Below, in pieces: positions 22,440 to 34,000 of a DNA stretch of 64,000 bases. A model generated the notes under the pieces. The model was not told the origin of the DNA. It searched no databases and saw nothing but the letters and a program-made list of their open reading frames with translations. The translations under genes and the position numbers were made by a program. Source of the stretch: Chloromonas sp. AAM2 (taxonomy: Eukaryota; Chlorophyta; Chlorophyceae; Chlamydomonadales; Chlamydomonadaceae); assembly GCA_004335635.1 (NCBI GenBank), contig QAXH01001097.1, forward strand, positions 1 through 64,000, in the 5' to 3' direction. Each line of letters opens with the position of its first letter. Within the stretch, counting starts at the first letter, position 1.

Positions 22440-25400
22440 ATGCGAAAACGTCAGCAGAGGTCTCTCACCCACACAACACTGCTTTTAGCATTGCTCCTTC
22501 TGACAGGCAACGCATGGCAGGCCTTGTCAGAGCAAGACCACCATGAGGACCAGAAGTCTTCATGGCTGCGCTTAGTGAGGCATGCACAAGGCCTTAGCAG
22601 CCTGAAAGCACCAAGCAGTGTTTCCAGGAAGCTTCAGCAGTCTGCACCAGTGGTGGAGCAGCCTGTTCTGCCCGACCATGCACCACATTGCATGGACATG
22701 GAGGGGTTGGCAGCTGCAGTGCAGGCAGCAGCATGGCAGGGACAGGTGTCCCAGAATGGAACGCTCATTGGACCCCAGGCAGGCGCCCGAGTGGTCATAC
22801 TCACCCTCTGCGACTTGTACGTAAGTCCTGTTGCATCAGCGCGGCTCAGTTTCTGCGGTCATACAAAGCTACTGCACGAGTTGTAATTGAATACCTTGTG
22901 ATTGTGTTGAGAGTTGGAAAAGGGAAGAAGGGAACAATCAAGGGTGTTTCATGATTGGCACGAAAGCTGCCATGAGTTTGGGTTCTTGTCGTACTCTGCA
23001 TTGGGCAGTGGATAACTTGCAGGCTTATGCGAGTCTCAATATGCGAGTTTCGCTGCTCACGCAAGGCAGTTGCAGGCTGAGCATCACATCTGAAACAACA
23101 AGCAAGCACTCATACGTGAGCCTCGTTGCATGGCTGTTTTAAGGCGTGGATCCCTCAGCATGTACGCATCACCAGGCACAACAGCCACCCTTACGCTGCT
23201 ATTGCCTCCTGCTGTCACCTGCGGGTTCAAGTGGCTCAACCCATTGGCAGGCTAAACCATGTGCTTGACGGTGCTTGACGGTGCTTGATGGTGCTTGACG
23301 GTGCTTACAGTGTCTGGAGCAGCTGTTTGAGATGTGGATGGCGGGTATACGCAGTGCAGCGGTGAGTGCATCCAAAGCATGGCTCTTTTGGCAGAAGAGC
23401 TGCTCTTTGTTGGCAGTTTGGCTAAGCATTGAGGCTCAGCAGTGAGGCTCGCCCGCAGTGTGGCCCATGCAGCAAGGCACCCAGTTGCGTACAAAGTGAA
23501 ATACCACAAGGTGCAGCAGGAGCATTGATCCCTTTCAGCATCCTTTCAGCGATTCCCATCATGCCATTCAATGATTGTCTTTGGTTCATGACATTGCACT
23601 GCTTTCAGCCGTTACCAGCATGCTCCCAAGGGCTCAGCAGGAGAGCATCATGCATGTGTGCATATGTGTGGCGCAGGGCGGTGACCAGTCGCGCCATGTG
23701 GTGTTAGTGGCGCTGGGGGAGCCCGCCATGCAGTTCTGCATGCAGCAGCAGGCACACCACCCGCACCAGTGTGTACTGGACAGGGCCTGTGGCGTGCATC
23801 AGGACCAGACCAACGTGGCTGCCAGGCGCCACAGACACAGGCGCACGCACAGGAGCATGGATCCCGATGAAATAAGGGTAAGCAGATAATGGACTAGTCT
23901 AGCTAAACTGGTCACCAGGGCAGACCGTGTGGACAGCCATTGCAGTGGAGAAGTGCGGGCTCTTCCTGCCAGCATGCGGCAGGTTTCAGTTAACTATTGA
24001 TGCAGCAGTAGGATTTGTCTCTTCTGATCTTTCGATTGGGTTTCCCAAGCTCTGAATCTATTGCTTACACGATGCTGTGCTCCAAACATCCTGGGCAGAT
24101 GCACATTCAACCTTTGAGTTGAGTCAGGCAAGCTCTGGGTCTAGTCTGCGTCCGATGCTGATGCATACAAGATAGGCACGCTCAAAACAATCACATGATA
24201 ATAAGCCCTGGCTCAAACAATCAGCCCTGTGCTTGGGGCCATGCCTGTTTCTTCAATTGTGTCATGATTGAGTTTGTGTGCTGTGCTGCATCCCTGCACA
24301 CAGCCCTTTCCAGCGCGGGAGCGGCACCGCCACCTGATCTCCACCACCCGGCGACTGAGGGGCACCCCTACGCTGGAGGAGCAGCGCATGTCCTTCGCCA
24401 CACACGGGTACTTTCTGGTGCGTGACGGGTCGTGGTTACAACCGGTTCAGAAACAGCTGCTGACGTGCAGCTGCTGATGGTAGAATTCTGAGTTTGCCTG
24501 CCTGGGTTTGGGGAAATGTGTGGGGGTAGGTATGTGCTTCACGTGCCGACAGACCTGGATCCATGGATGTTCAGTGGTTGCACCTGACCCTTTCACATGC
24601 AAGCACCAGGCACAGCAGCACATGGATGATGAGTGGTTGCACCTGACCCTTTCACATGCAAGCACCAGGCACAGCAGCACATGGATGATGAGTGGTTGCA
24701 CCTGACCCTTTCACATGCAAGCAACAGGCACAGCAGTACATGGATGTTGAATTGGTGTGCTGCTTTGGGCATGCAGGCTTTGCAGCAGAAGCTGATGTGG
24801 GCGCGGCAGGTGCTTGCCCTTAACACGAGCGTGCTGTGGCTGGTGAGTGACAGGGACGGAATGGCGGGCACTACTGGCATACGGCTCTAAGGTGAACGGA
24901 GCCCAGTCAAGGTGGCCGAGGAACGTGCAATGGTTCACTCAACAAATGATATTTGCCTAGGTCTGCTGCCCCATCACGTACCTCCTTCCGCCCCTGTCCC
25001 ATCACAAGTAGCATCACCTGTGTGCATCACTCTCTGTGCAGTACTCTTGGCACAATGACACACACACACACATACTGCTTGCTCCAACCAGTGCCCCTTT
25101 GGATATGCTTGCTTGCAGGACGTTGACGTGCTGGTCTACCAAGCGCTGCTGCCGCGCCTAGTGTCAGGCCAGCTGTCAGAGAGCGATATGGCGGTGGCTG
25201 GGGAGAGCTGCGACCCCAAGTACCGGCAGGAGGAAGAGGCACTCAAGTTTGCGAAGAAGGCACAGTTCCATCAGAACGGTGAGACTCCAGACAGCCATGC
25301 GTGAGTAGACAAGCTTGCAGCAAATTGGTGCAGCATCAACTAGCATGCATGTGCTCTCTGCAGTAGTGCCTATCATACAGAGGATGGTGACTCTGTTGAT

Positions 25401-28400
25401 GTTGCAAATCTGCTGACAATTTAGCTATCAGTGACGGCATGGCCCAGATTCCGCTCGCCATTCCCACTGCCTGCTGTCCGTCTCGGCCCCACACCTGCGG
25501 CCCCCACTTCAGGGGCATCAGGGGCCAAGGACACTGCCCGTCATATCAGCCTGCCGGTGGGCCGAAATCATGCAAGAACACCGCTTCTCACCTCCTGGCG
25601 CCGCACATAAGCGCAAAATGCCGCATATGTTGGCATGCTACGATCATACCGCTCAGAACAGACCCGCTCTCATCAGAACTCGGCAGTCAACCTGAGCTGT
25701 GCTGGGACAATTCCTATGTGGTGTCACTGAAATGTTTGCGGGTTCCCAGGTGATGCCTCTCCCCAGTGCTGATGCAGCCCAGAACTGGCAAACTTCTTTT
25801 AGTCGTAGTGTATTTTGCCGTTTCCAAATGATTGTGTTTCAGCCATGGTTCAGACGTGCCCTGGCTGCAAGAAAAGGCAGGCAACCAAAGCAACGTCAAT
25901 GCTGCCTATGGGCCTAGGCAGCAGTGAAGCCTGTGCGTCCTGCTGTCTGGATATCAGTGCATGTGCGTGGAATGTGTGGCTGCAGGCGGTCTGTGGATAG
26001 TGCACCCCACACCGGGTGGTATGGGCATCATGGATGTGTGGGCGGGAGAGAACTTCAGGCTGACAACGGAGGCCCGGGTGCGCATGCACCGACCGCTGCT
26101 TGACCAGGTGCGACAAAAGACATGTGTTGATTCAATGTGCTAGAGACTGGCATAGGCTGGCTGACTTTCCCATCCTGGCGATGACATTGTGCATGAGCGC
26201 ATGAGCTTGCTACAGAGGGCCTGTGCTGTTTGATTTGTGCTGTTGAGATCTGAAAACGACACACATCCAGTCAATGCACAGGCTCACCGGCATTTCAGCT
26301 CGATGACTTCGGCCTAAAGAAGTGGCTGCCTGCCTGCCCAGGACTGTTCAACGCCATGGCCCATGCACCCACGAACCTGCTGTGACAAGCAAATCATTGT
26401 TATTCTTTGTGGTGACCTGACGCTTGCTCTTTTATACCTTTTCTGCAGGATGTGCTCAATAAGGTCATGATCGGGTGAGTGTGAGATTGGTGTGAAATCA
26501 GTGAGAGACCTGTGTGTGCGTGCATGCGTGCGTGCGTGTGTGTGTGTGTGTGTGTGTGCTTGTGTATGTTCTACATCTGTGTATGTTCTACATCCGCCCC
26601 CCAAATGGAACAGGAGATGGCATCAGCATTAACCAAGCAAGATCAAGTGTGATGCATGTGCGCTGCATGTGTGATGCATGTGTGATGCACGTGTGATGCA
26701 TGTGTGATGCATGTGTCGGAATGCCTGGTGAGGAATAGCCTTGGTTGCCAGGGCATGTGCACAGGGCTTGTGCAGCACATGGTGATTCATGAAAACATGT
26801 ATTGCACGATCTAATGATTTCATGCCGCTCGGTGCTGCCTTTCAGGCAGCTTCCAAGTGCGTGTCGCATTCCTTTTCATTAATAGACTCTGTGAGGTACA
26901 TGGCTTTGCATGGGGCAGGCAGGTCATGTTCTGGTTCTCATTCAGATCAGGTGGCTAGAGGTGCATTGTCCCGGTTTTTCAACCTGTGCAGGCATCTGTT
27001 GCATCCCTTTCACCAGCAGCTTTTGTTGGGATTTTTGCATGGGGGTGGGCAGGTCATGTTGACCGGGCCATGTGACCGTTTCATGCCAAACTGGTGCCTG
27101 GTTTCCGCATGCGCAGGCGTTTGTTGAGGACATTCTTGGTGTCACTGAGCTCACGTGGCAGTTTCTTGTACATAGGATAGGCCTGGTCTGTTCCTTTCCC
27201 CCTGTGCAGGCGTCTGTTGAAGACACGAGCCATTCAGATGCGGCCGGATGGGCAGTACGCCCCGGTGGTCAACGCCACAGGAGGGGATGTGTTCTGGCAC
27301 AGGTAATGGTGCAAGGGACGATGCCGTGAGGCGCTTGAAGTAAACACACAGGATCCGTGCGTCAGTGATAAAATTTTGTATGGGTTGTGCCAGTGCTTGT
27401 TGCATCGGACAGAAGCGTACCACGAGCAGCAGCCTGCAGCACACACCACACTCGGACAGATTCATCAACATCATCACATAGCTTATCATGGTTCAACCCA
27501 CGGTACCGCAGGACCAAAACAACATGCACACTCAGACAGAGTTTGATGCATGTCTATTGTGGCCTGCGCACAGCCTTATCAAAGATGGCCTTGCCCCCCT
27601 CGCCCCCCACCCGGCTTGACCTTCACAGTGTGTTCTGTTGCCCCCTTACAGGCCCAAGGGTGCGCGCGTGCACAAACTCAGCATACAGATCTATCAGGTG
27701 CGGTGCTAACCATTGACGACTGGGTGTGGGTCTGACCATGTCAGCGTCAAGGCTTGCTGTGGGTTGCCTTCTTGAGGGTGGTTTGATGCACTTCATGCAC
27801 AGGTGTGTTCTTGATCCAGCCCACTGACTGAATGCACGGCGGAAAGTGGGTGAAGGAGCGGAAAGTGCAGTGAACAGCTGACTTGACATGTGGGATTTCC
27901 CCTTGTGCACTCAGGATGCAGCCGCTGGCTAGAATGGTGTGGCAGGTCCAGGCACAACTGCGGCCTGCATGGAGCACATGCACGCGTCCATGCCTTGGCA
28001 CACACACACACATGTGCAGACACACAGGCCGTTGCCGTGAACCAACACATTTCCAGCGATTTGAGACCTCTGAACCTGTTCAAGCACGTACGCGCGTCAG
28101 ACACCGTGCCTTGCCCTGCATGCACGCATGTAGAATCAGAACGGTGGCTGGTGTGGCTGTCCGCCTGATTGGAGGAAGAACGAACGCCTGCAGCAGCTCG
28201 ATCCCCTGAACAGCAACAACGTCACGTGCCAGGCAGGTGGCGTTCCGTTTGCATAACGGCCGGTGTTCAAAACATCGGCCCATGCAAAGCCTTGACTTTG
28301 TTCAAAACCTTGCTCATGGCTTGTACCTAGCAACTGATACTGTCTACAACAAGTGCGGCCTAGTGTGCTAGGCCAGGTGCATGATTTCTGGTTCTGGTAT

Positions 28401-28721
28401 TTTGGGGGTTGCTCTGCTGATGACGTGGTATGCAGCACTGCACACCGTGGATGGCACCCACGCTTGTCAGGCCTTGCAGCAAGTCAAGCCATGCCAGGCT
28501 GCGGCTCCGGATGAGACCACCACTCACTCCGCCGTGCTCACATGGCACTCGTTCCTCGCACGCCGCATGTGCCCCACATGTACCACGTGCATTCGCAGGT
28601 GTCCCAGGCGTGGGTCAGCAACTGGGTGACCATGCACTTCAACGGCCTCGCTGGCATGCACGAGAAGGTGTCACGCATGGCCAGCCTCAGAAGAGTGGAT
28701 CATCTAGGTGCCTTGCCCTGA
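22440..28721 (+). CDS. Nucleotide-diphospho-sugar transferase-like protein, signal-anchored
   Basis: Probable type II Golgi glycosyltransferase resembling the Nucleotid_trans (PF03407/GT77) family. Exons: 22440-22820, 23311-23361, 23677-23877, 24304-24417, 24777-24842, 25119-25278, (about 25425 onward, 3' end unresolved), 25986-26107, 26449-26474, 27210-27302, 27652-27697, 28599-28721. The N-terminus is basic and then Leu-rich (TLLLALLLLTGNAW), a signal anchor. Family landmarks in order: VVILTLCDLYCLEQLF, HVVLVALGEPAMQFC, the metal-binding DxD in LWLDVDVLVY (split by an intron exactly before the first Asp), GLWIVHPTPGG, LLDQDVLNKVMIG and WVTMHFNGLAGMHEKV. The exon between DVDV and GLWIV is a guess, and another exon may be missing before the last one. 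Donor substrate cannot be inferred. Confidence 0.75.
23261..23310 (+). repeat. 10-bp tandem array ending in a 3' splice site
   Basis: Five consecutive 10-bp units (GTGCTTGACG, with one TG variant). The last unit reads GTGCTTACAG and supplies the acceptor AG of the exon at 23311. Confidence 0.85.
24573..24749 (+). repeat. 59-bp tandem repeat, three copies
   Basis: Units start at 24573, 24632 and 24691 with a strict 59-bp period; copies 1 and 2 are nearly identical and copy 3 has a few changes. The array is intronic and ends 27 bp before the exon at 24777. Confidence 0.9.
25777..25800 (+). repeat. Dispersed motif, copy 5
   Basis: Core CCCAGAACTGGCAAACTTC with T run; the first two bases of the motif differ. 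It lies in an intron of the glycosyltransferase gene. Confidence 0.65.
26510..26720. repeat. GT microsatellite and GATGCATGTGT simple repeat
   Basis: A (GT)n tract at about 26527-26558, then about six copies of a TGTGATGCATG-type unit at about 26648-26715. Both are intronic. Confidence 0.8.
26910..27222 (+). repeat. Degenerate triplication around a splice acceptor
   Basis: Three related segments, each with a GGGCAGGTCATGTT-like part and/or a GTGCAGGCNTNTGTTGNNG acceptor-like part. The acceptor-like parts lie at about 26984, 27108 and 27201. Only the last leads into an open, phase-compatible exon (27210-27302). Confidence 0.55.
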
Positions 28722-29916
28722 TGATCTGCTATCAGGGACCAGTGGTCACTTGGTCACACCTTTGCAGGCACACCTGTGACCACAGGCAATCACACTGTTC
28801 ACCAGGTGTGGCAGTCACATTTGCAGGCTCACTGGCTCTTAAGCACGTTGCTTGTGGTTATGGTTTGCTAGTAAGGCAAGGCCATGTGTCAGGAAATCCT
28901 GTCAGGAAATCCCTGGGCACTTTCTTTGTTGCGCCAGGCAGGAGGCCTTGTCGTTGGCTGAAGCTGGGATCAAAGTCTCAACAACTCTTGCAGCGTGATA
29001 CAATGAAGCGATCGGACTGACAATTATTTGGAAACATTTAAGGATTCAAGAATGAATGTAGTCTGGGCTCACCTTTCTCCCAGACTGGACCTCAAATTTT
29101 GCAAATTTCCACTTGCGAGGCATTGGTTGGGAGAGCTGGTGGCCTCCTTGTTTAGGCATTTGCCCTCTAACTTTCCTTCTTTCTTTCTTGCAGCAGCTTG
29201 AGACGGTCGCTGCTTGCTTGGCATAGGGCGTGCTCCTCTCGGCTATATTTGATGCTAACTGGCTAGGCCAGGACATGCATGATGTCATGCGTGGTCATGC
29301 GATGAGGCATGACCAAGAGAGCAAGTCACTTCGACGAAAATTTCTGGTGAGATTCCTGGACTAATCTGAGCGTGCTGAGCTACACTTCAGGACAACATTA
29401 GTACACGTTTCTTGGGATTTACTGGCAAGAACATTTTGTTCATTTTACCCGTCGCCTTCATCCTTTTCATATGCATTTGGCATACCTACCATTGTTGGTG
29501 CAGTCCCCCAATTGCTTTTCCTTGCTTAGATCACATGACAACCCCCCAGGACACCCCTCCCGAAGCCATGTACCCTGACTGTCTCGGCACTGCTTTGGTG
29601 CGCATTGCCGGCCTGCCGGCCTGCTGGCAGTTGATTGATGCGTTCTCCGCTTAATTCTGTATAGCAAGGTCCTCTGATCTGCTGATGGATTGCCTGAGCT
29701 TAGCTCTTTAAGATTGAGGCAGCCGTGTGTGTGGCTGGTAATCTGCAAGCTTCAGGGTTCCACGTTTCTGAGTCTGCCTGGGATTTGAATCTCCATAGGC
29801 CAGACTTCTTGTGTAACGTTGTTACACGCTTGTGCTACTGGAGTTCTTGTGCTACTGGATTCAAAAAAAAAGGAAGTTCGCCAGTCCATTGGCAGAGCGA
29901 CCAAGAAGAGAGATAT

Positions 29917-29945
29917 TCCCAGAACGGGCAAACATCTTGTTTTTT
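29917..29945 (+). repeat. Dispersed motif, copy 6
   Basis: Copy with CCCAGAACGGGCAAACATC and a T run; two mismatches to the core. Confidence 0.55.
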
Positions 29946-30221
29946 CATACTCTCCCTGCCAGCTTCAGATGTTCAGACCGCAAGTTGTGGACACGAGACC
30001 TTGTCAAAGAAACTGGGGGCAGGCAACATGACTGAACATGGGCTCAATACTTTTGACTATCTGGGAATGGAGCGACACAGCCATGCACAGCTGGGGCTGC
30101 TGCAGGACTTCTGCAGTTTTACCTTGACTTAGGCAGTCATAAAACAGGTTGATGTCCCCTGTCCTGAGTGATTCGATGCACTGTGTGTGCGGTTGTCACA
30201 GGTCCTGTGGCCACACTGCAA

Positions 30222-30223
<2 letters not shown>

Positions 30224-30261
<38 letters not shown>
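30224..30261. repeat. (TG)n(AG)n microsatellite
   Basis: Perfect TG run passing directly into an AG run. Confidence 0.85.
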
Positions 30262-30454
30262 CTCCCACACGGGGAGAACAGCGCGTGTTGTGGTAGACGG
30301 TGACAGCTACTTCTGGGACAGCAAACTAAGAGACGGCAGCGAATTCACAACTTGAAGTCAAAAGGAGACGGCAGCGACATGGGTGTGAGAATACATGTGG
30401 AGTTACGGAGCGACTTTTCAGTCGGCAACCAACAAAGCTCAAACCAACAAAGCC

Positions 30455-30459
30455 TTACA
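30455..30459 (-). promoter_or_regulatory. Candidate TGTAA polyadenylation signal (UTP10)
   Basis: TTACA on the plus strand, i.e. TGTAA in UTP10 sense, about 560 nt after its stop codon. Confidence 0.35.
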
Positions 30460-30805
30460 AGACAAAGTTCAAACTGCATCACATGCCAGTAGCAAATGTG
30501 GATATCCTCGCTTAAAGGCCTTGCCATGGCCTTGCGATTCCCGCAAGTCAAAAAGGATTTCAAGCAAAGGAAGGCGAAAAGCAAGCAAAAACAAATGATA
30601 CAAACCAACGACAGGACATAGATCGTCCTGCCTGTGCTGTGCTGGACAACAACATGGCAACAGGGCGGCTGCCATTGTCGCCCATCTGTCCAGACATCAA
30701 GGAGCTCGCAAAGGAATGGCTCAGGAATGGCTCAGGAACTGGTTTACTTCAGTTGTTCACACATGAACAGACAGAGTTGCTCGACACTCCCCTGATTTCA
30801 TGGTA

Positions 30806-30836
30806 CAAAAAAAAGAAGTTTGCCATTTCTGGGACA
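30806..30836 (-). repeat. Dispersed motif, copy 7
   Basis: Reverse-orientation copy preceded by an A8 run, with one mismatch in the core (CATTTCTGGGACA). Confidence 0.65.
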
Positions 30837-31019
30837 ATTCACACGTCCACACCATGTCCACATTTGATCTAGCTCCTGCTGTGTGTTTCTATACGAATGT
30901 TTCCATGTGTTTCTATACGAATCCCCATCGCATTGTGTCCATGTCTTAAGCCATGTCTGAAGTTGAGGTACCTAACCTGAACAACCTATTCTGAACATAA
31001 GGATCCCATCGTATAGTGT

Positions 31020-34000
31020 CTATGTCTTGAGGTACTGGTCCAGCTTCTCCCCGCCAACCTCCTCCAGCGATGCCAGCACCTGCTGGGCCCGGGACTCCAC
31101 CGCCACCTCGGGGTCCTCGAGCAGCTCCGACAGGAAGGGAAGGGTCTGCTCGCACAAGGATACACACACGCACAGCGAGTGACGATCAGCATAGACGTGT
31201 CACGAGCAGAGGGGCGATGACGACGAACAATAGCCATCTGGGGCGCGTCATTCACAGAAGCTCAGCTTTGCAGATGAAGTGCAGCCACGAAGTGCAGACG
31301 AAGTGCAGCCACGCTCTCAACTTGCTTGTAGCGGGATAAAAGACGAGCAGGCGACAGGCCTTCAAGTGGTTTCAGCGGCAACATGGACATATGGGTGGAA
31401 GCACTGGAAAAATCAGTTCAGACATTGTGTGCTCACCTCTGGCAGCAGCACAAGGTACTCCTCCCTCAGCCGTTCCACCAGGTGCGCCACCACCTCCAAC
31501 GCCAGGCACCGCGTGCGCGCGTTCCCGCCGCGCGTGGCCATCAGCACCTGGTGGTTGAGCGGTTTCCAGTGGACGTCCGAGTTAGCTGCGATCGCCATCT
31601 GCACCAGGGCAGCTGCAGCTGCCACACCAGCCACGTCGTTGCGTGGGCTGCGCTCTGCAAAGCTGACGCTCGCGTCTAATTCGTCGTCGCGGCACTGGCT
31701 GGCTACAGCGGTGGTGGCTGCTCCAGAAGGTGGCGCTTCGCGAAGCTGAGCGACCAGGGGGGGAAGAAGACGGGAAACTTTTTCAGAATCCAACCACCCA
31801 ACTGAATCGTACAGGAAGCAACGGTGCAGAGCGCGGAGGATCTTGACACGCAGAACCCATGCTGCGGCTGTGTCGGTTTCAGAAACGGCCGCTGTTGCAG
31901 TTGCGGCAGTTGCGTCGCCTGCCTGCCTGCGCTTCTTGCCTGCACCCTTGGTGGCCGTGGCGTGCTGCTGCGGAGATAGATGCTTCACGGCCAGATCCAA
32001 CAAGTGGCGGAAATAGGGCACAAAGACGCTGCGTAACTTTTCAGCAAGAGCAGCTGCGGTTGTAAAGAGGGCAGTAAGGCGTCCGAGGTTTGGCCCAACG
32101 TTCTGTGCCACGCCCACCGCTGCTGTTGCTGCCCCAGTTGGTGGTAATGAGGCCCATTCCAAGAGCCGCAAAAAGAGTGGCTTGAAACGGACTTCACTCA
32201 GCTTCAGAGTGAGATGAACAAAGGCCTGCACCGCAGACGCCTCTGCTTCGTGCTCGTGGCCCTTCAGCGAGAGGGGTGGGGTTGAACGGACGTCCAAGGT
32301 TCGCAGCAGGAAGCCAAACACTGCATCTGCGTGTGCGCCGACAGCTGCTGCATCCATTCTCTGCACTGCAGCCGTCACCACTGACAGCAGCGCCTGAACA
32401 GCCGACAGGCCTTCCTCCAACGCATAAGGCAGTGCGGCAAACAGCGGCTCAAGTAGCAATCGCGACGGCACAGACACGGGCAGGCTGCCACGAACCGCCG
32501 CTGCAGCCGGGGCACACCCAGCTGACTGGCAAGCGAGCACCGCTGGGTGCAGCAGCACTCGCAGCATGGCAGGCAGATACGGGCTGATAAACGCTCCAAG
32601 CTCTGATACCAACGCACTCAGTGCTGCCAACGCGGCACTCAACTCCACCGCAGCCAGCTGCCCTGCTGACTCATCACCACCCTCCCCATCCGCTTCGTCC
32701 TCATCCGCTGCTTGGCCTTTGCTGCCTCGTTTGCCCGCTGTGGCAGGGCTAGCAGTCAGTGCTGCGGCCGCTGCCTCACCAGCTGACACCGCAGCCTGGG
32801 CTGCAGCTGGCAGCTGCGGCAGCAGCTGCGCCCCGCAGGCGCGGATTGCTGCTGCCAGCGCGGCCAGTGCACTGCCCCGCACCGCCCCACTGGGGTGCTT
32901 CAAATGAGCGAGGACGGAAGGCACGGCACCAAGCACTTCATCCGCGTGGCCCGCCCCGCAAGCGGTGACGACATGACTGAACGCTGTCAGGGCGGCTTGG
33001 TGGGTAAGAGCTGATGCACTCGAGGGGGTGGGAGCAGCACCCAAATCCTTGGCCAGTTGCTGTACCAGCGGAAAGATCTGCAGGAGCACAGGCAATACAC
33101 AAATCTCGCTGTAGCCATTAAAGCAAGCTGAGAACTTTTCACATCAATCAGCGCCTGACGTGCATGCATGGAGGTGGCAAGGCAAAGAGGGTAAGCTGCT
33201 TGAATATGCCAAACGAAGGGACTTGCTGGCACAACTTGCTGCCAGTGCACGTGCCATGCGTGTTGATGTTGTTGTGGGCCTCATAGAAATCCGCTAATTT
33301 GGTCATCATGACACCTGCCTTTAGGCAGGTTAAGCGTGTGTAACATTGGAGAACATCATCGGCCAACATGCACTGTATGCTTAGGTTCTCAGCCATCAAC
33401 TTGTTTTGATTGCTGGCTTTGCCTTCGTTGTATGCTTTTGAAGTGTCGAGTATCATTAGGCCTGATGGTCAACAGCCGCTGTCATGCTGTGCGTACACTG
33501 GCATAGCATGCTATGGGCATGCGCAAGACATGTGAGCGGTCAACAGGCCTCAGAAATTGATCTTGTGAGTCCTCATTAGGCCTGCCTTGAGACAGACTAG
33601 GAGTCCTAAAGGTGAACATCATCGGCCAAAACCTTGCTCTTGTGATAGGCATCAAACATGCTGAACACACCATGGGTATCAGTAAGCTGCAGGACGTTTT
33701 CACCAGGCCTCATAAAATATCTTAGGTCCTCATTAGATCCGCCGTGAGGCAGACTAAGAGTGTTCAAAGTAAATATCATTGGCCGACACCTTGCTAAACC
33801 CACAGCACTTTGAGCATGTACGCCATCTGCAGCAACTTGCATCTGGTGTGTAAGACCCCAGCATGCAGTGCCAGAACACAGACAAGCAAATGGTGTTGCA
33901 TATGCAATCCTCCACACGCGTTTTGCATGTGCATGGGCTCTTTCCACACACACCTGCAGAGCTGCACGTGCTAGCCTCTCCGCAGCGGCTGCCTTGTCCT

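Larger units (their letters stand above)
28722..31019. other. Convergent intergenic region, glycosyltransferase to UTP10
   Basis: Holds the 3' UTRs of two convergent genes, a (TG)n(AG)n microsatellite at 30224-30261, and two dispersed-motif copies. No coding exon recognised. Confidence 0.45.

Noticed and set aside
26299..26385. Open segment after an AG reading LDDFGLKKWLPACPGLF, looks like an exon of the glycosyltransferase
   Set aside because: The family motif continues directly from LLDQ (ending 26107) to DVLNKVMIG (26449) in phase. Including this segment would break the motif and end in a stop.
33380..33463. Another ATGATA ... CTGA pair beside family A copy A1
   Set aside because: No complementary ends, box order and spacing poor, and it is not repeated in the other introns.
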